From Stropharia rugosoannulata (lineage: Eukaryota > Basidiomycota > Agaricomycetes > Agaricales > Strophariaceae): a DNA stretch of 64,000 nt. The position numbers and the translations under genes were made by a program. How positions within the stretch are numbered: the stretch's first letter is position 1; each line of letters opens with the position of its first letter. Shown piece by piece: positions 1 through 10,703 of this stretch. The stretch is from assembly GCA_028532985.1 (NCBI GenBank), contig JANCIK010000004.1, positions 248,001-312,000 of the forward strand, read 5' to 3'. The notes under the pieces are model-generated. The model was not told the DNA's origin, did not search any database, and worked only from the letters and a program-made list of their open reading frames with translations.

Positions 1-1
1 T

Positions 2-3000
2 ATGAGAAATGAAATATGGTCAATGCTTGCATTTAAGGGTGCACCTTCCTGGTTTATAACTATATCACCTGCAGATAATCTTCATCCAATTTCTTTATAT
101 TATGCAGATAATGATGTAATTTTTCATCCAAAGATACGTTCATATTCTGAGCGATATAGACTTATTGCTAGTAATCCAGTTGCTGCTGCACGTTTTTTTC
201 ATTTAATGATAGAACTATTTATCAAGCATGTTCTTGGTATTTCAAGCAATAAGCCTGGATTATTTGGTAATACATCAGCTTATTATGGCACTGTAGAACA
301 ACAAGGTAGATTAACATTACATTTACATATGTTAATTTGGATTGAAGGTGCATTATCTCCACAAGATATACGTGATCGTTTAATGAATAATGATGCAATA
401 TTCCAACAGGAGTTAATATCATATCTTGAAGGTGTACATAAAGGTGAATTTATAACAGGTACTTTACAAGATATGAAAAATAAAATTCCATATATATCAG
501 AAAAAAATGATGGTATTCATACTATATTAAATAATACAAATAAAGAATTAACAGAATTAGTATATGAGAATTCTACAATGGTATTACCTATTCCTGCGCC
601 AGTTACTTGTGGATTATGTAATAAATATAGTCCCCCATGTATACAATGTGCACAAAATAACTCTTGGTGGTCAAAATATAATGACACAGTGGATAATATT
701 GTATTTCATTCTAATATGCATAAATGCACTTCTTATATTGAATCAAATAATAAAACAGATGATAAAACAAAAGATATTAAAAAATATAAATCACCTAAAG
801 GTTGTTTGAATAGTAAAGGAATATGCAAAGCACGCTTTCCAAGATCTTTATATAAAGAAACTATTGTAGATTCAAATGATGGACACATATTTGTAAAAAA
901 ATTAGAGCCAATGATGAATACATATTCACCTGTTATTTCATATCTTATACGATCAAATACAGACATTAGTAGTTTATTATCAGGCACATCTATAAAAGCT
1001 ATTGTGTCTTATATATCAGATTATATTAGCAAGCCAACATTGAAGTCATATCAAATATTTAGTTCAATGTTTGATATATTTGAAAAGAACTCAATTAATG
1101 ATAATAATGATATAAAAGTTGAACAAAAAGAATCTGCTAGACGTATCTTATTGCAAATTGTAAATTCTTTATCTACAAAAATGGAAATAGGTTCACCAAT
1201 GGCTTCAATGTACTTACTAGGTAATCCAGACCATTATACAAATCATGAATTTATACCTTTCTGGTGGAAATCATATGTAAGTGTTGTTTGGAACAGTTTC
1301 GATAAAATACATATGGATAACAATATAGTTTTAAATAATGTGGATGATCTAAATAAAGAAATTGACCTATTAGATAGTATACATGGTGTTACAATGGAAG
1401 ATAAAGTTGTTATTGGTAGATATAATGGTAAATATGTAGGATCAAGCAATGTTGATGATTATATATTCCGACCTTTATTATATAATGATATGTCATTATA
1501 TGAATGGATACAAACACACATAAAACGTAAACGTACAAAATATGATAATATTATAAATGATTGTACAGGTTTAACATATAATTTAAATGAATTCAGCATT
1601 AATAGTGAAAAAGATAATTCAGATATTAATAAGCTTAATGATGAATATAAAGATATCCCTAATATATTGGAAAGTCACTATATGTCTTTTTTATATGGTC
1701 ATGCTTTGTATGATTCACATGTAGTTAAGTGCAATCCTATACGCTTAAATAAAATGATACCAAATTTTGTGGGTGGTCCACTACCACGACAAAATCAAGG
1801 TGATTATGAATATTATTGTTGTACAATGCTAACACTATTTAAACCATGGAGATCTGCATTTGATTTAAAAATACATAATCAAACATGGGAAAATGCATTT
1901 AATATTTATAGATTCTGTGACAAACATTTAATACTAATGAAGAATTTTAATTTAAGATATGAATGCTTAGATGCTCGTGATGATTTTCATGCTGAATATA
2001 AAAAACAAGAATCTGAAATTAAAAAAAATGATTTACATGCTAATTATGACTCTGAAGATGAGCTTGATGAATATAATAATGATTTTGTACATAGTATTGA
2101 TATTAACTTAAATGATAATGATATGGCATCACCCCAATATAGGCGTGAAATTACTAGCAAACTAGAAGCTGATAATGTTATGAAAGAGTGTGGTTGGCTT
2201 GTTACATTACCTAGTACCTATTTAAAAAAAATTGAACCTTTTATACCTGTAAAGAAATTAACACATAATGCATGGGCAAATATTGTCAAGAGAGCAAAAG
2301 ATAATATATTTAAATCAAAGATGTCAGGTTATATACCTATTGATAATGAAACAAATAATAATAATGTAACAAATTACACTGCAAATAAAGTTGAAATAAT
2401 GTCTTTAGACTTTATTTCAAAATACTTTAAAGCTAAAAAACAAGAACACATTACACTTTCTGATGATATAATAAAAAAATTCTCATTAAATGAAGAACAA
2501 GAGCGTGCTTTTCGTATTATATCAAATCATGCTAATTCTGTATCATCTGAGCCTTTAAAAATGTATCTGGGTGGTATGGGAGGTACAGGAAAAAGTCAAG
2601 TTCTAAAAGCTATAAGTTACATGTTTAATATGCGTAATGAGTCACATAGATTTATTATATTAGCACCTACTGGAACTGCTGCTGCACTATTAAATGGTTC
2701 AACATATCACCGTGTATTAGGTATATATTCACGTAGTGAAAAAGGTATTGATTACTCTAAAAATGAAAGTGCAATTATTAATGAAGTGCGTACAAGAATA
2801 AAAGGTGTTCAGTATATATTTATAGATGAAATATCTATGGTTTCTTGTCGAGATTTATATGCAATAAGTAAACGTTTAATGCAGGTATGCAATAATGATA
2901 TATTATTTGGAGGAATTAATATGATTCTTGCAGGTGATTTTGCACAATTGCCACCAGTTTGTGATTTACCTCTTTATAGTCCAAATGTTCAAACAAGACA

Positions 3001-5212
3001 AGATTACACAATGAAACCTCATCAACAAGAAGCAACTTTGGGTAAAATATTCTGGCACCAGTTTACAACTGTGGTTATATTGAAAAAAAATATGCGCCAA
3101 AAACAACAAACACATGCTGACGCAAATTTACGCACTGCATTGGAAAATATGAGATATGCAGCATGTACTTCAGATGATATTGAATTTTTAAATTCTAGAG
3201 TAGTAACAAATATTTCAAAAGATGGCAATTCTGTATTATTAGATCCAAAATTTCGTAATGTATCTATTATTACAGCATGGAACAATCAAAAAGATAGATT
3301 CAATGAACAAGGTGCTGCACGTTTTGCATTAGATACTGGGCAAGAATTAACTCATTTTTATTCATTAGATACTTTAGGCAGTCAAGATGACAAACCTAGT
3401 ACTAAAAAAAACAAAACAAAAAATAACAAAGATAAAAAGATCCGTAAAGACTTATCTAATAATCTCAGAGAAGCATTATGGAATCGTAGTCCATGTTCAA
3501 GTGAACAAGTTCCTGCAAAACTTTCATTATGTATTGGTATGCCTGTTATGATTCGCAATAATGATGCTACTGAACTATGTATAACAAAGGGACAAGAAGC
3601 AATTGTAATTGGATGGGATACTTCTATAAGTATATGTAATAAATTAGTATTAGATACCTTATTTGTAAGATTAATTGATCCTCCACAACAAATTGAAATT
3701 GAAAATTTACCAATTAATGTTGTTCCATTAACTAGAACATCTACCCGTATTACTTGTACACTTAAAGATGGTATGAAAATTGTAATTCAACGTCAACAGG
3801 TTCTTGTTCTACCTAATTTTGCAATGACTGATTATAGTTCACAAGGTAAAACTCGTCCATATAATATTGTACACTTAACTCATTGTAAAAATCACATGTC
3901 TTATTATACATGTTTATCAAGAAGTTCAAGTGCAGAAGGTACTATTTTGATGCAACCACCTGATATCAGTAAAATTACTAAAGGTATAAATGGCTATTTA
4001 CGCCAAGAATTTCGTGAATTAAATATACTTGATGAAATAACTAAATGTAAATATGAAAATATATTACCAAATGGAATTTTACAGCCATTACGCAATCCTA
4101 CTATTCGTTCATTTATATTATATACAAAAAGTAATATCAATACATATAATTGGCATGCTACACTTCAATATAATATCAAAGAAACTCCTTTAAAAAATAT
4201 TGAAGATAATGGTACTTGGGATTTAAATAAAATAATTGATATAGATACACTTAAAAGTAAAAAAAGAATTTTTTTACTTGATGTTGATTCTGATAAGATA
4301 AATAAAAATAAGAGTAAGCTACACCATTATAGTAATCCAGAAGGTATATGCAATCCACTTGGTTTAATTTGGGATCCAATACATTATAGTTGTGCATATG
4401 ATACTTTGTTTACCATAATATATAATATATGGAAACTTGATATAAATATATGGCATAGACGTCTTTCTGATATTAGCCCAAATATGTCATTACTATGTAT
4501 GGGTTTTCAAGAAGTTATTAACAATAAATTATCATTAGAAGAAGTACGTAATAATGTTAGAGCCAGTATGACATATGCATTTCCTAATAAATATCCTATA
4601 GGATCAAACTTTACAGTAATATCTAATGTTGTTGAAGGACTAATTAATACAAGATCCTGTGGAATATCAATGCTTAAATGTTCATATTGTAATTATAATG
4701 AACTACATCCTTTATTATATTTTGGTGAATATATAATACTGACTGCTACTGGTATATTTCATGATAATTCAGAAACAATGTCCAAAATATCTGATGTACT
4801 TGGTTGGCAACTCAATAGTAGACAGAGAAGAAGTGAGCATATTTGTCCTAAATGTCAAATTATAGGAAATAAACTTTCTGTTACATTGGAATATCAACGA
4901 ATGCCATATATAATGTTTATAGAGCTATCTAGTTCTCGTTATACTATTGATTATGAGTTGTCATATAAACATAATAATATAGATTATTTATATAAATTAT
5001 CAGGTGTTATATATAGTGGTCAAAACCATTTTACTTGCAGAATAATTGATATGACAAGTAATGTTTGGTATCATGATGGTATTTATACAGGATCAAATTG
5101 TATACATGAATGTTACTTATTAGATATAGAGCATTATGAAAAATGGCTGTGTACTTGTAATATTAATAATGAGTTGAAATATGCAATATATGCAATATAT
5201 ATTAGACATTGA
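2..5212 (+). CDS. Helitron Rep/Pif1 helicase with C-terminal USP-like protease domain
   Basis: This is a rolling-circle transposase of the Helitron class. It is open for 1736 codons from the first in-window ATG, and the real N-terminus may lie upstream. The Rep nuclease part shows the HUH motif HLH at residues 107-109 and the paired-tyrosine motif YxxxYxxK (Y337, Y341, K344). A Pif1-type SF1 helicase follows: Walker A GGTGKS (K864), Walker B FIDE (940-943), then GDFAQLPP and YSSQGKT. The last 280 residues are not helicase. They show CAYDTL (C1464), two CxxC pairs (1560/1563 and 1615/1618), YLYKLSGVIYSGQNH (H1676) and NVWYHDG (D1692), which is the Cys box, zinc ribbon and His box layout of ubiquitin-specific proteases. 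The DNA is far more AT-rich than the rest of the window and has no in-frame stop, suggesting a young or selected copy. The Helitron call is firm; the protease assignment is by motif order only. Confidence 0.9.
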   Translation: MRNEIWSMLAFKGAPSWFITISPADNLHPISLYYADNDVIFHPKIRSYSERYRLIASNPVAAARFFHLMIELFIKHVLGISSNKPGLFGNTSAYYGTVEQQGRLTLHLHMLIWIEGALSPQDIRDRLMNNDAIFQQELISYLEGVHKGEFITGTLQDMKNKIPYISEKNDGIHTILNNTNKELTELVYENSTMVLPIPAPVTCGLCNKYSPPCIQCAQNNSWWSKYNDTVDNIVFHSNMHKCTSYIESNNKTDDKTKDIKKYKSPKGCLNSKGICKARFPRSLYKETIVDSNDGHIFVKKLEPMMNTYSPVISYLIRSNTDISSLLSGTSIKAIVSYISDYISKPTLKSYQIFSSMFDIFEKNSINDNNDIKVEQKESARRILLQIVNSLSTKMEIGSPMASMYLLGNPDHYTNHEFIPFWWKSYVSVVWNSFDKIHMDNNIVLNNVDDLNKEIDLLDSIHGVTMEDKVVIGRYNGKYVGSSNVDDYIFRPLLYNDMSLYEWIQTHIKRKRTKYDNIINDCTGLTYNLNEFSINSEKDNSDINKLNDEYKDIPNILESHYMSFLYGHALYDSHVVKCNPIRLNKMIPNFVGGPLPRQNQGDYEYYCCTMLTLFKPWRSAFDLKIHNQTWENAFNIYRFCDKHLILMKNFNLRYECLDARDDFHAEYKKQESEIKKNDLHANYDSEDELDEYNNDFVHSIDINLNDNDMASPQYRREITSKLEADNVMKECGWLVTLPSTYLKKIEPFIPVKKLTHNAWANIVKRAKDNIFKSKMSGYIPIDNETNNNNVTNYTANKVEIMSLDFISKYFKAKKQEHITLSDDIIKKFSLNEEQERAFRIISNHANSVSSEPLKMYLGGMGGTGKSQVLKAISYMFNMRNESHRFIILAPTGTAAALLNGSTYHRVLGIYSRSEKGIDYSKNESAIINEVRTRIKGVQYIFIDEISMVSCRDLYAISKRLMQVCNNDILFGGINMILAGDFAQLPPVCDLPLYSPNVQTRQDYTMKPHQQEATLGKIFWHQFTTVVILKKNMRQKQQTHADANLRTALENMRYAACTSDDIEFLNSRVVTNISKDGNSVLLDPKFRNVSIITAWNNQKDRFNEQGAARFALDTGQELTHFYSLDTLGSQDDKPSTKKNKTKNNKDKKIRKDLSNNLREALWNRSPCSSEQVPAKLSLCIGMPVMIRNNDATELCITKGQEAIVIGWDTSISICNKLVLDTLFVRLIDPPQQIEIENLPINVVPLTRTSTRITCTLKDGMKIVIQRQQVLVLPNFAMTDYSSQGKTRPYNIVHLTHCKNHMSYYTCLSRSSSAEGTILMQPPDISKITKGINGYLRQEFRELNILDEITKCKYENILPNGILQPLRNPTIRSFILYTKSNINTYNWHATLQYNIKETPLKNIEDNGTWDLNKIIDIDTLKSKKRIFLLDVDSDKINKNKSKLHHYSNPEGICNPLGLIWDPIHYSCAYDTLFTIIYNIWKLDINIWHRRLSDISPNMSLLCMGFQEVINNKLSLEEVRNNVRASMTYAFPNKYPIGSNFTVISNVVEGLINTRSCGISMLKCSYCNYNELHPLLYFGEYIILTATGIFHDNSETMSKISDVLGWQLNSRQRRSEHICPKCQIIGNKLSVTLEYQRMPYIMFIELSSSRYTIDYELSYKHNNIDYLYKLSGVIYSGQNHFTCRIIDMTSNVWYHDGIYTGSNCIHECYLLDIEHYEKWLCTCNINNELKYAIYAIYIRH

Positions 5213-5241
5213 TATTTATATGGAAAAAATTAGGATTGCTG
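5213..5241. other. Abrupt junction between Helitron and Plavaka coding sequence
   Basis: Only about 30 bp separate the Helitron stop codon from the stop codon of the oppositely oriented Plavaka relic. Base composition changes from very AT-rich to roughly balanced here. I see neither a CTRR 3' end nor the short GC-rich hairpin that usually closes a Helitron, so its 3' terminus is either missing or non-canonical. Confidence 0.5.
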
Positions 5242-6249
5242 CTATGAAGTGTGGCACATGCCAATTGCGTTAGTAGGCGCTGAGATTGGTTTGAACCAAT
5301 GTACATAGACCAATGGATCGGCGTAAATGCCTTGAAATTGAGGGGGTAGGCGGAAAATCAACCGGACTTGAGCCAGGGCGATATCTGCGTCAAGTATTGG
5401 TAAGCACAATGTACACGTAAACAGAATATAAATTGCCCGACCTTTCAATGGATCAACAAGGGGCTGTAATTCTACTTCACGGCCTAGTGACCCATGACTA
5501 TTACTTGCATCGTGCCCTCCAATTGAATGACTCGGATGTGCCGTGTTTACCAACACTGTGCTGAATCGCGGAGGGCCAGCCTTCCTGACACTACCATTTG
5601 TAGTTACTCTCGAGGGAGTCCCTACATGGGCATGTATCTTATCAGAAATACCGACATGTCCTATCTCAGGCAGTGGAGGAAGGAGTAATGTTGCACAGAG
5701 GAAAACGGGAATGCAAGGTGACGCACAAATAGCCGGAATCACGGCTGCGGGAACATTTTTCATCTTGCTCAGCGCTGCTTTCAAATGCATGCTGAAGTCT
5801 TTTGCGTTGAATTTCGACTCTGCGAGCCCAGATACAAGCATCCGTGGATGTGCTGGCGTCTTCGCAACACCCCACTGAACACCCGGGATCATGTTGTCTT
5901 CCACTGTAGGATCATCCTCTGCATCGTCGCGCTGCTCGTCTGCGCCAACGGAATCGCCTACGCAGTCAGGGTCGGCGGGCACAGACGAGCCACCATCGTA
6001 ACCCGGAACAGCCCACTGAAGATATTTGCTGAAAAAATATACAGACTCCTGGCACATCAACCATTGCGTCATGTGCTCGATATAGTCTTACCGTTTGTTC
6101 GTTGCCCAGTACCCACATTTTGCCAAATCAATATGCAACCGTTCTGTGTTTTCCGTGTTGTAACCGTCAGTGGTACCATGAGTGCAAATATATTCAATGT
6201 AATGGCTGATGTTGTGAATTTTGCTAATGGCGAAATGGTCGCGGATCCC

Positions 6250-6253
6250 TAGG
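6250..6253. repeat. Target-site duplication TAGG, left copy
   Basis: TAGG immediately precedes the TG that opens the LTR-like insertion. The same bases follow its CA end at 7668-7671. If the next T is counted, a 5-bp TAGGT is shared. Confidence 0.6.
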
Positions 6254-7667
6254 TGACAGGCCTGCGTCTACTTCAAGGCTGTAAGTGGCCACAGCGGGCG
6301 GTTCGGGTCGAAGTGCAGGGGTCCAGTGGAGTGGTGACTAGCCTGGTCAGCCGTCTCAGCGCTCAGCGCGTGCATCACAAATCATCACGCGTGTGCTCAG
6401 CGGGCAGTTATGTGGGGTTCAGCGGACTGTACAGGCCATAGGTACACAGTTGAAGTACCGTAACAGCTGTCAGCGGAGCACATAACGGTTACTGTCTTCT
6501 CAGCGGAAGACAGGAGTACAGCTGAGCGGAAAATATCAAAGGCAACGAGCAGGACTGTGTGTAGATGGCATCTCAAAGGGGGCTCAGCGGAACACATCAC
6601 GAAGGCGAAATTTGCCTAAGTCCACTCGTCAGGTGACCGTGGCGCGCGCGCTGGAGCGTGTGATGCCCGGGGGAATGAACAATGCACACAGCACGGACTC
6701 CGCTGGGGAACTTTGGCAACGGTAACCAGACCTCGATAACCAAGAAGGAACCGCTCAGCGGAGTTTAACGGCGTCTCTCGGCGGAGGCTGGCCACACAAC
6801 GGGGTCAGGTCGTGCTCAGCGGAGTAGCCATCAAAACGCCCAGCGGAGGCACATGCGCTCAGCGGACCTTTGGTCCGGCGTTGCTAGTATTTACTCTCCA
6901 CCTAAATTAGTACACAGCGCACATCTATATAAACTTGTAATTGTAACTACGGAAATCAAGCAATTGTCTACCCACTAGATCTGTGTGTTGGGCTCCGTCC
7001 CAGACCGTCAGCAGGCTGTGTTTAGCTTTTGTTAGGGTCTTTACTGTGAAGTGTATTGTGAATCATAGAAGTTTTGGATAGCTTCTGGCCACCGGGTCAT
7101 TTGGAGAGCTCAGCGGGGAGTCAGTGCAACCGTGTACGAAAACTTGCGCTGTAGTGTTTGTGAATTGAGACTGCACCACCGGGTGAACGAGGTTCTGGAT
7201 AGCCTCAACGGAATAGGACTTTGGACAGTCCCAGCGGAACGACTTTTGGATAGTCAGCGGAGCGAGGCACAATTGGGAATACCAGCTTGTGTGAGCATCT
7301 GCATCGGTCACCGGACCTCAAACCCACTCAGTGGAATAAGCCCCGCGGAGCCACCATCAAAACTATACATTACTATCGATACCCTGCACTCAGCGTAGGT
7401 CGCCCAGACATTAATCTGAGACTTCTAGAATTAAACCCCTCCTTAAAACGAACTTGCAGGCACTGTACAGCGGACATCTGGACTGAACTCACGAGACTCT
7501 TAAACATCACAGTCCGCTCAGCGGAGAGGACCAGGAGAAGCATAGACATCTATCGTCTGCTTAGCTGAAGAGCGTCGCTCGATCTAAGGGATAGGATCTC
7601 GCTCCGCTGGGGTTGTGTGTGTTGTGTTTTCTTGTGATTCGAGTCTAGCCCCGCAGCAGACCTCTCA
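6254..7667 (+). mobile_element. Solo-LTR-like insertion (1,414 bp) inside the Plavaka relic
   Basis: The insert opens with TG, closes with CTCTCA and interrupts the Plavaka frame. Removing it together with one target copy restores continuous transposase reading. A TATA-like TATATAAA sits at about 6926-6933, as expected for an LTR promoter in plus orientation. The last 0.7 kb is recognisably repeated at 12.65-13.26 kb in the same orientation, sharing GCTGTGTTTAGCTTTTGTTA, TAGAATTAAACCCCTCCTTA and the terminal AGACCTCTCA. There is no internal gag or pol, so it is a solo LTR or a non-autonomous element. The first 0.65 kb is GC-rich and packed with a CAGCGGA-type word. The open frames within it are short and not convincing as genes. 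Confidence 0.72.
6354..7530 (+). repeat. Dispersed CTCAGCGGA motif array inside the LTR
   Basis: The word CAGCGGA, often preceded by T or CT, recurs about 20 times with irregular spacing. Examples lie near 6419, 6471, 6496, 6582, 6751, 6813, 6839, 6855, 7109, 7230, 7253, 7466 and 7515. One-base variants include CTCAACGGA, CTCAGTGGA and CTGAGCGGA. A reverse copy (GCTCCGCTG) occurs near 7600. Nearly all copies point the same way and are not phased as a simple tandem repeat. Protein-binding clusters or RNA-level signals are possible; the function is unknown. Confidence 0.7.
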
Positions 7668-7671
7668 TAGG
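7668..7671. repeat. Target-site duplication TAGG, right copy
   Basis: This is the right-hand copy of the TAGG(T) flank, directly after the terminal CA of the LTR-like element. Confidence 0.6.
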
Positions 7672-9454
7672 TCAACAAAAATGTTCTTGTTTTCGTGGAA
7701 ACGTATCCATGCCACACGAAGAAGGCCCAGTGATTCATCAGTGTGCCGCTCAAGATGGGAGTAGTAAATGAAATCAATGACACCACGCACTGCACCTAGG
7801 ACGCGCTCATCTTTTACTGTGCCTGCCAGAACGCCCAGGAATACTTTCTCCATCATCTTGTGCTCTGTCCCAGTCCACTGAGATGTCAGCGAAATACCCT
7901 TCTTGAAATGTCGAATATCAGGATGCCATGACATCGCCTGGAAACGCGCATCGGTTTCGGCCTTCCGGCCTTGAGCGGAGGCTTCATTGACTGCTTCTGT
8001 CGCCCACGACGCGATATGGTCCTTGAATACGCCTTTGTGTAATTGATGGAGGACATCGGGGGTAAAGCAGGAGAAGATGTTGCAGTGTGGGAGATGCTTC
8101 CAAAACGGGTTGACCAGACGTATCTTGTTTTTGGTGAAGTACTGTGATTTCTTGCCGATCGCACGAGCATGAATAGCCTGAAGAGTTTTGTCACGTTCTC
8201 GGCGTGGTCTCTGGGTATGTGGATCTCCACAGTCTTCAGATTTAACCGTACATGTGGGGCAGCAGCTCTCCCGGACACATGCAACTAGACATTGTTCAGG
8301 GAAATCTGCAATGTATGATGCAAGGATGGGATACAGATCACCAGTGATTTGATACGGCAGACATTTCCATCCTTCACCACGGGGCAAGCAGTCAATTTGT
8401 TGTTGCATAGCTTGCGCATTATGAAATGCCAGGTTAACATCGTTTCGTATCTATTAATGCGGGTAAGTACAGGTAAGCTGGGAAGGTAACACACTTACAC
8501 TGGACAATTTCAGAAATTTGTCGCACTGCGCCTTACTGACGCCCAATTCTGCTAGCCATTTTGTGATTTCCCAGTCCTTCAATGACTCAAAGGGATGCCA
8601 CGGCTGGAGACTGTCCTGTTCTTGCTCTTGTCTGATTGTCTCAAAACGCGTGCAACCTTGCCCACGCAGTATGCCTGCAGGGCCCGGATACTGTTCCAGA
8701 TACGTGGTATGCAGATCTTCCTCAAATTCGCCTGCAGTGACATCCTCGATAGTTGTTTGTCGTCAGATTTTTGGCTCTGTATTCAATGCTGATTCCGGCG
8801 CCGGTGCTGGTGTACTCAATAGGCCATCAATTTCATACCAAGCTGCCTGTTCGTCTACCAGACCCCCCCATTCTCCCTTCTGTGGACTGAGAATCCAAGT
8901 CCAACTGGTCGCTGCTGTTGTCGTCCGAGTCTGCCATAGACAGATTGCCCAGCTTGGTCTTGCAAGGCCGTGATTGGAGAACATGCGTATTCAGACCACG
9001 CAATGTCGGCACATTCTTGCCACAAAATTGACAGTTGTAGGATTTATGGGGTGCCATATTCGAGGGGCCGTAACGAAAGAGTTCTGCAAAAAAAGAGTTC
9101 AGAGGTACAAGACAAGAGAAGAAACGAGACGCAACTTGGACGCGACATGACACAAACAGAATTTTCAGGTGATTGAAGGCACGTGCATTTCGCCTCTTAG
9201 CCAACTTCTCATCCAACTTCCATCACCCTGACCAGTCTACCAACCGCCCCAAACACATTGTTTCCTCTTCCTTTCCCTCCTGTTAAACATCCGAGGACAA
9301 CATGACGCGAAACTCGCCAGGACAATGGTCATGTCCATTGCGGTAAGTCTCTATTCTGCTGTGCCGCTGTCTTGCAAATGTTTATTCCCCACTCCATTGT
9401 CATTTGACAGCGTCTCACTCTCTCTCATTATTTTCATTCCCACCATTTGCCCAC

Positions 9455-10090
9455 CATGCCCACACTTGCGAAAACCTCGAAAAAGAAGGCACCATGACCG
9501 CAGGCACCCGAAAATCCTGTTTTACAGTTCCACCTTGCCTCGCCCACCCCTGAGGACCAGCCGGACTCTGCGTCACATTCACCAACTGTCTCCCTCACAT
9601 CGTCCGACGACATATTGATGAGCCCCACTGTTGCATTGTTTCGACGCCAACACGGGGAGAAAGACTGGTCTGTAAACGTGCTCATGAAATGTTTATCTTC
9701 GATTAACAGTAATACTTACTAGGTTGGTCGGGGAAAAATTCGATGGACTTCGCGCTCATGTTGAAAATGGACTCAAGAAATACCAAGAAGGCCGCAAACC
9801 TAGGTCGCCCAGTCCACCAGGTACGTTTGATTTTATTTTGTATATGGCTTCATGATCTGAACATTTGTTTACCAGTCCCCATCACCGCGCTGGCAAAGAT
9901 TGCCAGGCTCGAGATGGACTTAGTCCATGCGAATTCAGGATTAAAGGCCCAGAAGAAAATTAACAAGACTGTAAAGGTGCAGTTGGCTGCGATGTTGCGT
10001 CGTGCTCGCAAAATTGAAAAGTCAGCCTCGAAAATCACCAAATTTCTGGCCAAATTGCAGCAGGAAATGTCTCTCGAGGTGAAGGATTAG
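9455..10090 (+). pseudogene. Small coiled-coil protein gene, probably broken
   Basis: From an ATG in good context (CCCACCATGCCC, 9455), the reading is MPTLAKTSKKKAP, then TGA at 9494, then an in-frame acidic, serine-rich stretch ending around FRRQHGEKDWSVN (about 9670). After a short intron-like gap comes LVGEKFDGLRAHVENGLKKY (9723-9830), another intron, and a basic helical C-terminus (about 9880-10090) ending SLEVKD. The last exon is heptad-like, with many K, R and A. The early TGA could be a CGA-to-TGA change, or the true start may lie elsewhere (an ATG with a good donor also sits at 9302). I do not recognise the family. It lies next to the transposons and may belong to one of them. Confidence 0.4.
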
Positions 10091-10703
10091 TATTAATATG
10101 CGATGTTCCCCGTAGATTAATAGAAAAATCGTTGAGTGTGAACTAACTGTACTGTCGTCTTGAAGTAATTGACCCTTATTTGATTCAAACTAAGCGTGTG
10201 AAATATTTTGATTTCATCGATGGGTATCATGTCAACCGTCATACCAGCATAGTCCAACGTTGACCCCAACCCAGCAACGACCCGCCAGAGTGTTCACACC
10301 GGGACCCATCCCTGCGAAGCACTCCGGTGGGGACACTCTCTGGGCACATCAATAATGGCCCTACGGCCCAACTTTGAAACCTTCCACCGTCACTGGCCCC
10401 TTCAATCGCATTGGGACCCTCGACACTGACTCGGGCAGTGTCTGCCCTGTATATCAATGCGCCCTGCGCTTGTTCGCTCGGCCACCCCACAATCATGCTT
10501 CCCACAACGTGCTCCGACTACCATGCCGAACTGTATACATGTTTGAGTATTTGCAACGAAGTCAGGAGCCTGAGGTTGAGGTCTGCGAAGGCTGCTGGGA
10601 AACGACGAGCATCATCTTCACGCAGGTGCACAATGCCTAATACAAAAAAAGAGCAACGTACTCTAACACCCAGGCCGATTCTAGTGCCAGCCTTCTCCCC
10701 CCC

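Larger units (their letters stand above)
5242..9216 (-). pseudogene. Plavaka-type (CACTA-related) DDE transposase, broken
   Basis: This is a decayed transposase read right to left. The N-terminus (about 8990-9080) has a C2H2 finger, CQFCGKNVPTLRGLNTHV. A segment at 8500-8760 includes GEFEEDLHTTYLEQYPGP and WEITKWLAELGVSKAQCDKF. The core at 7668-8408 has LYPILASYIADFPEQCLVAC and the family hallmark DVLHQLHKGVFKDHI. The C-terminus (5242-6250) has HYIEYICTHGTTDGYNTE and ends in YVHWFKPIS...GMCHTS. Breaks: a stop codon near 8774, a probable internal deletion between the ITGD and LYPILASY segments near 8335 (the family normally has a long stretch there), an LTR insertion at 6254-7667, and a TAA codon near 6088. 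The two sides of the LTR rejoin in frame across the duplicated target. Family assignment rests on remembered Plavaka motifs. Element ends were not found. Confidence 0.85.

Noticed and set aside
5543..6252. Plus-strand frames opposite the Plavaka C-terminus
   Set aside because: The minus strand carries recognisable transposase sequence; these are shadows.
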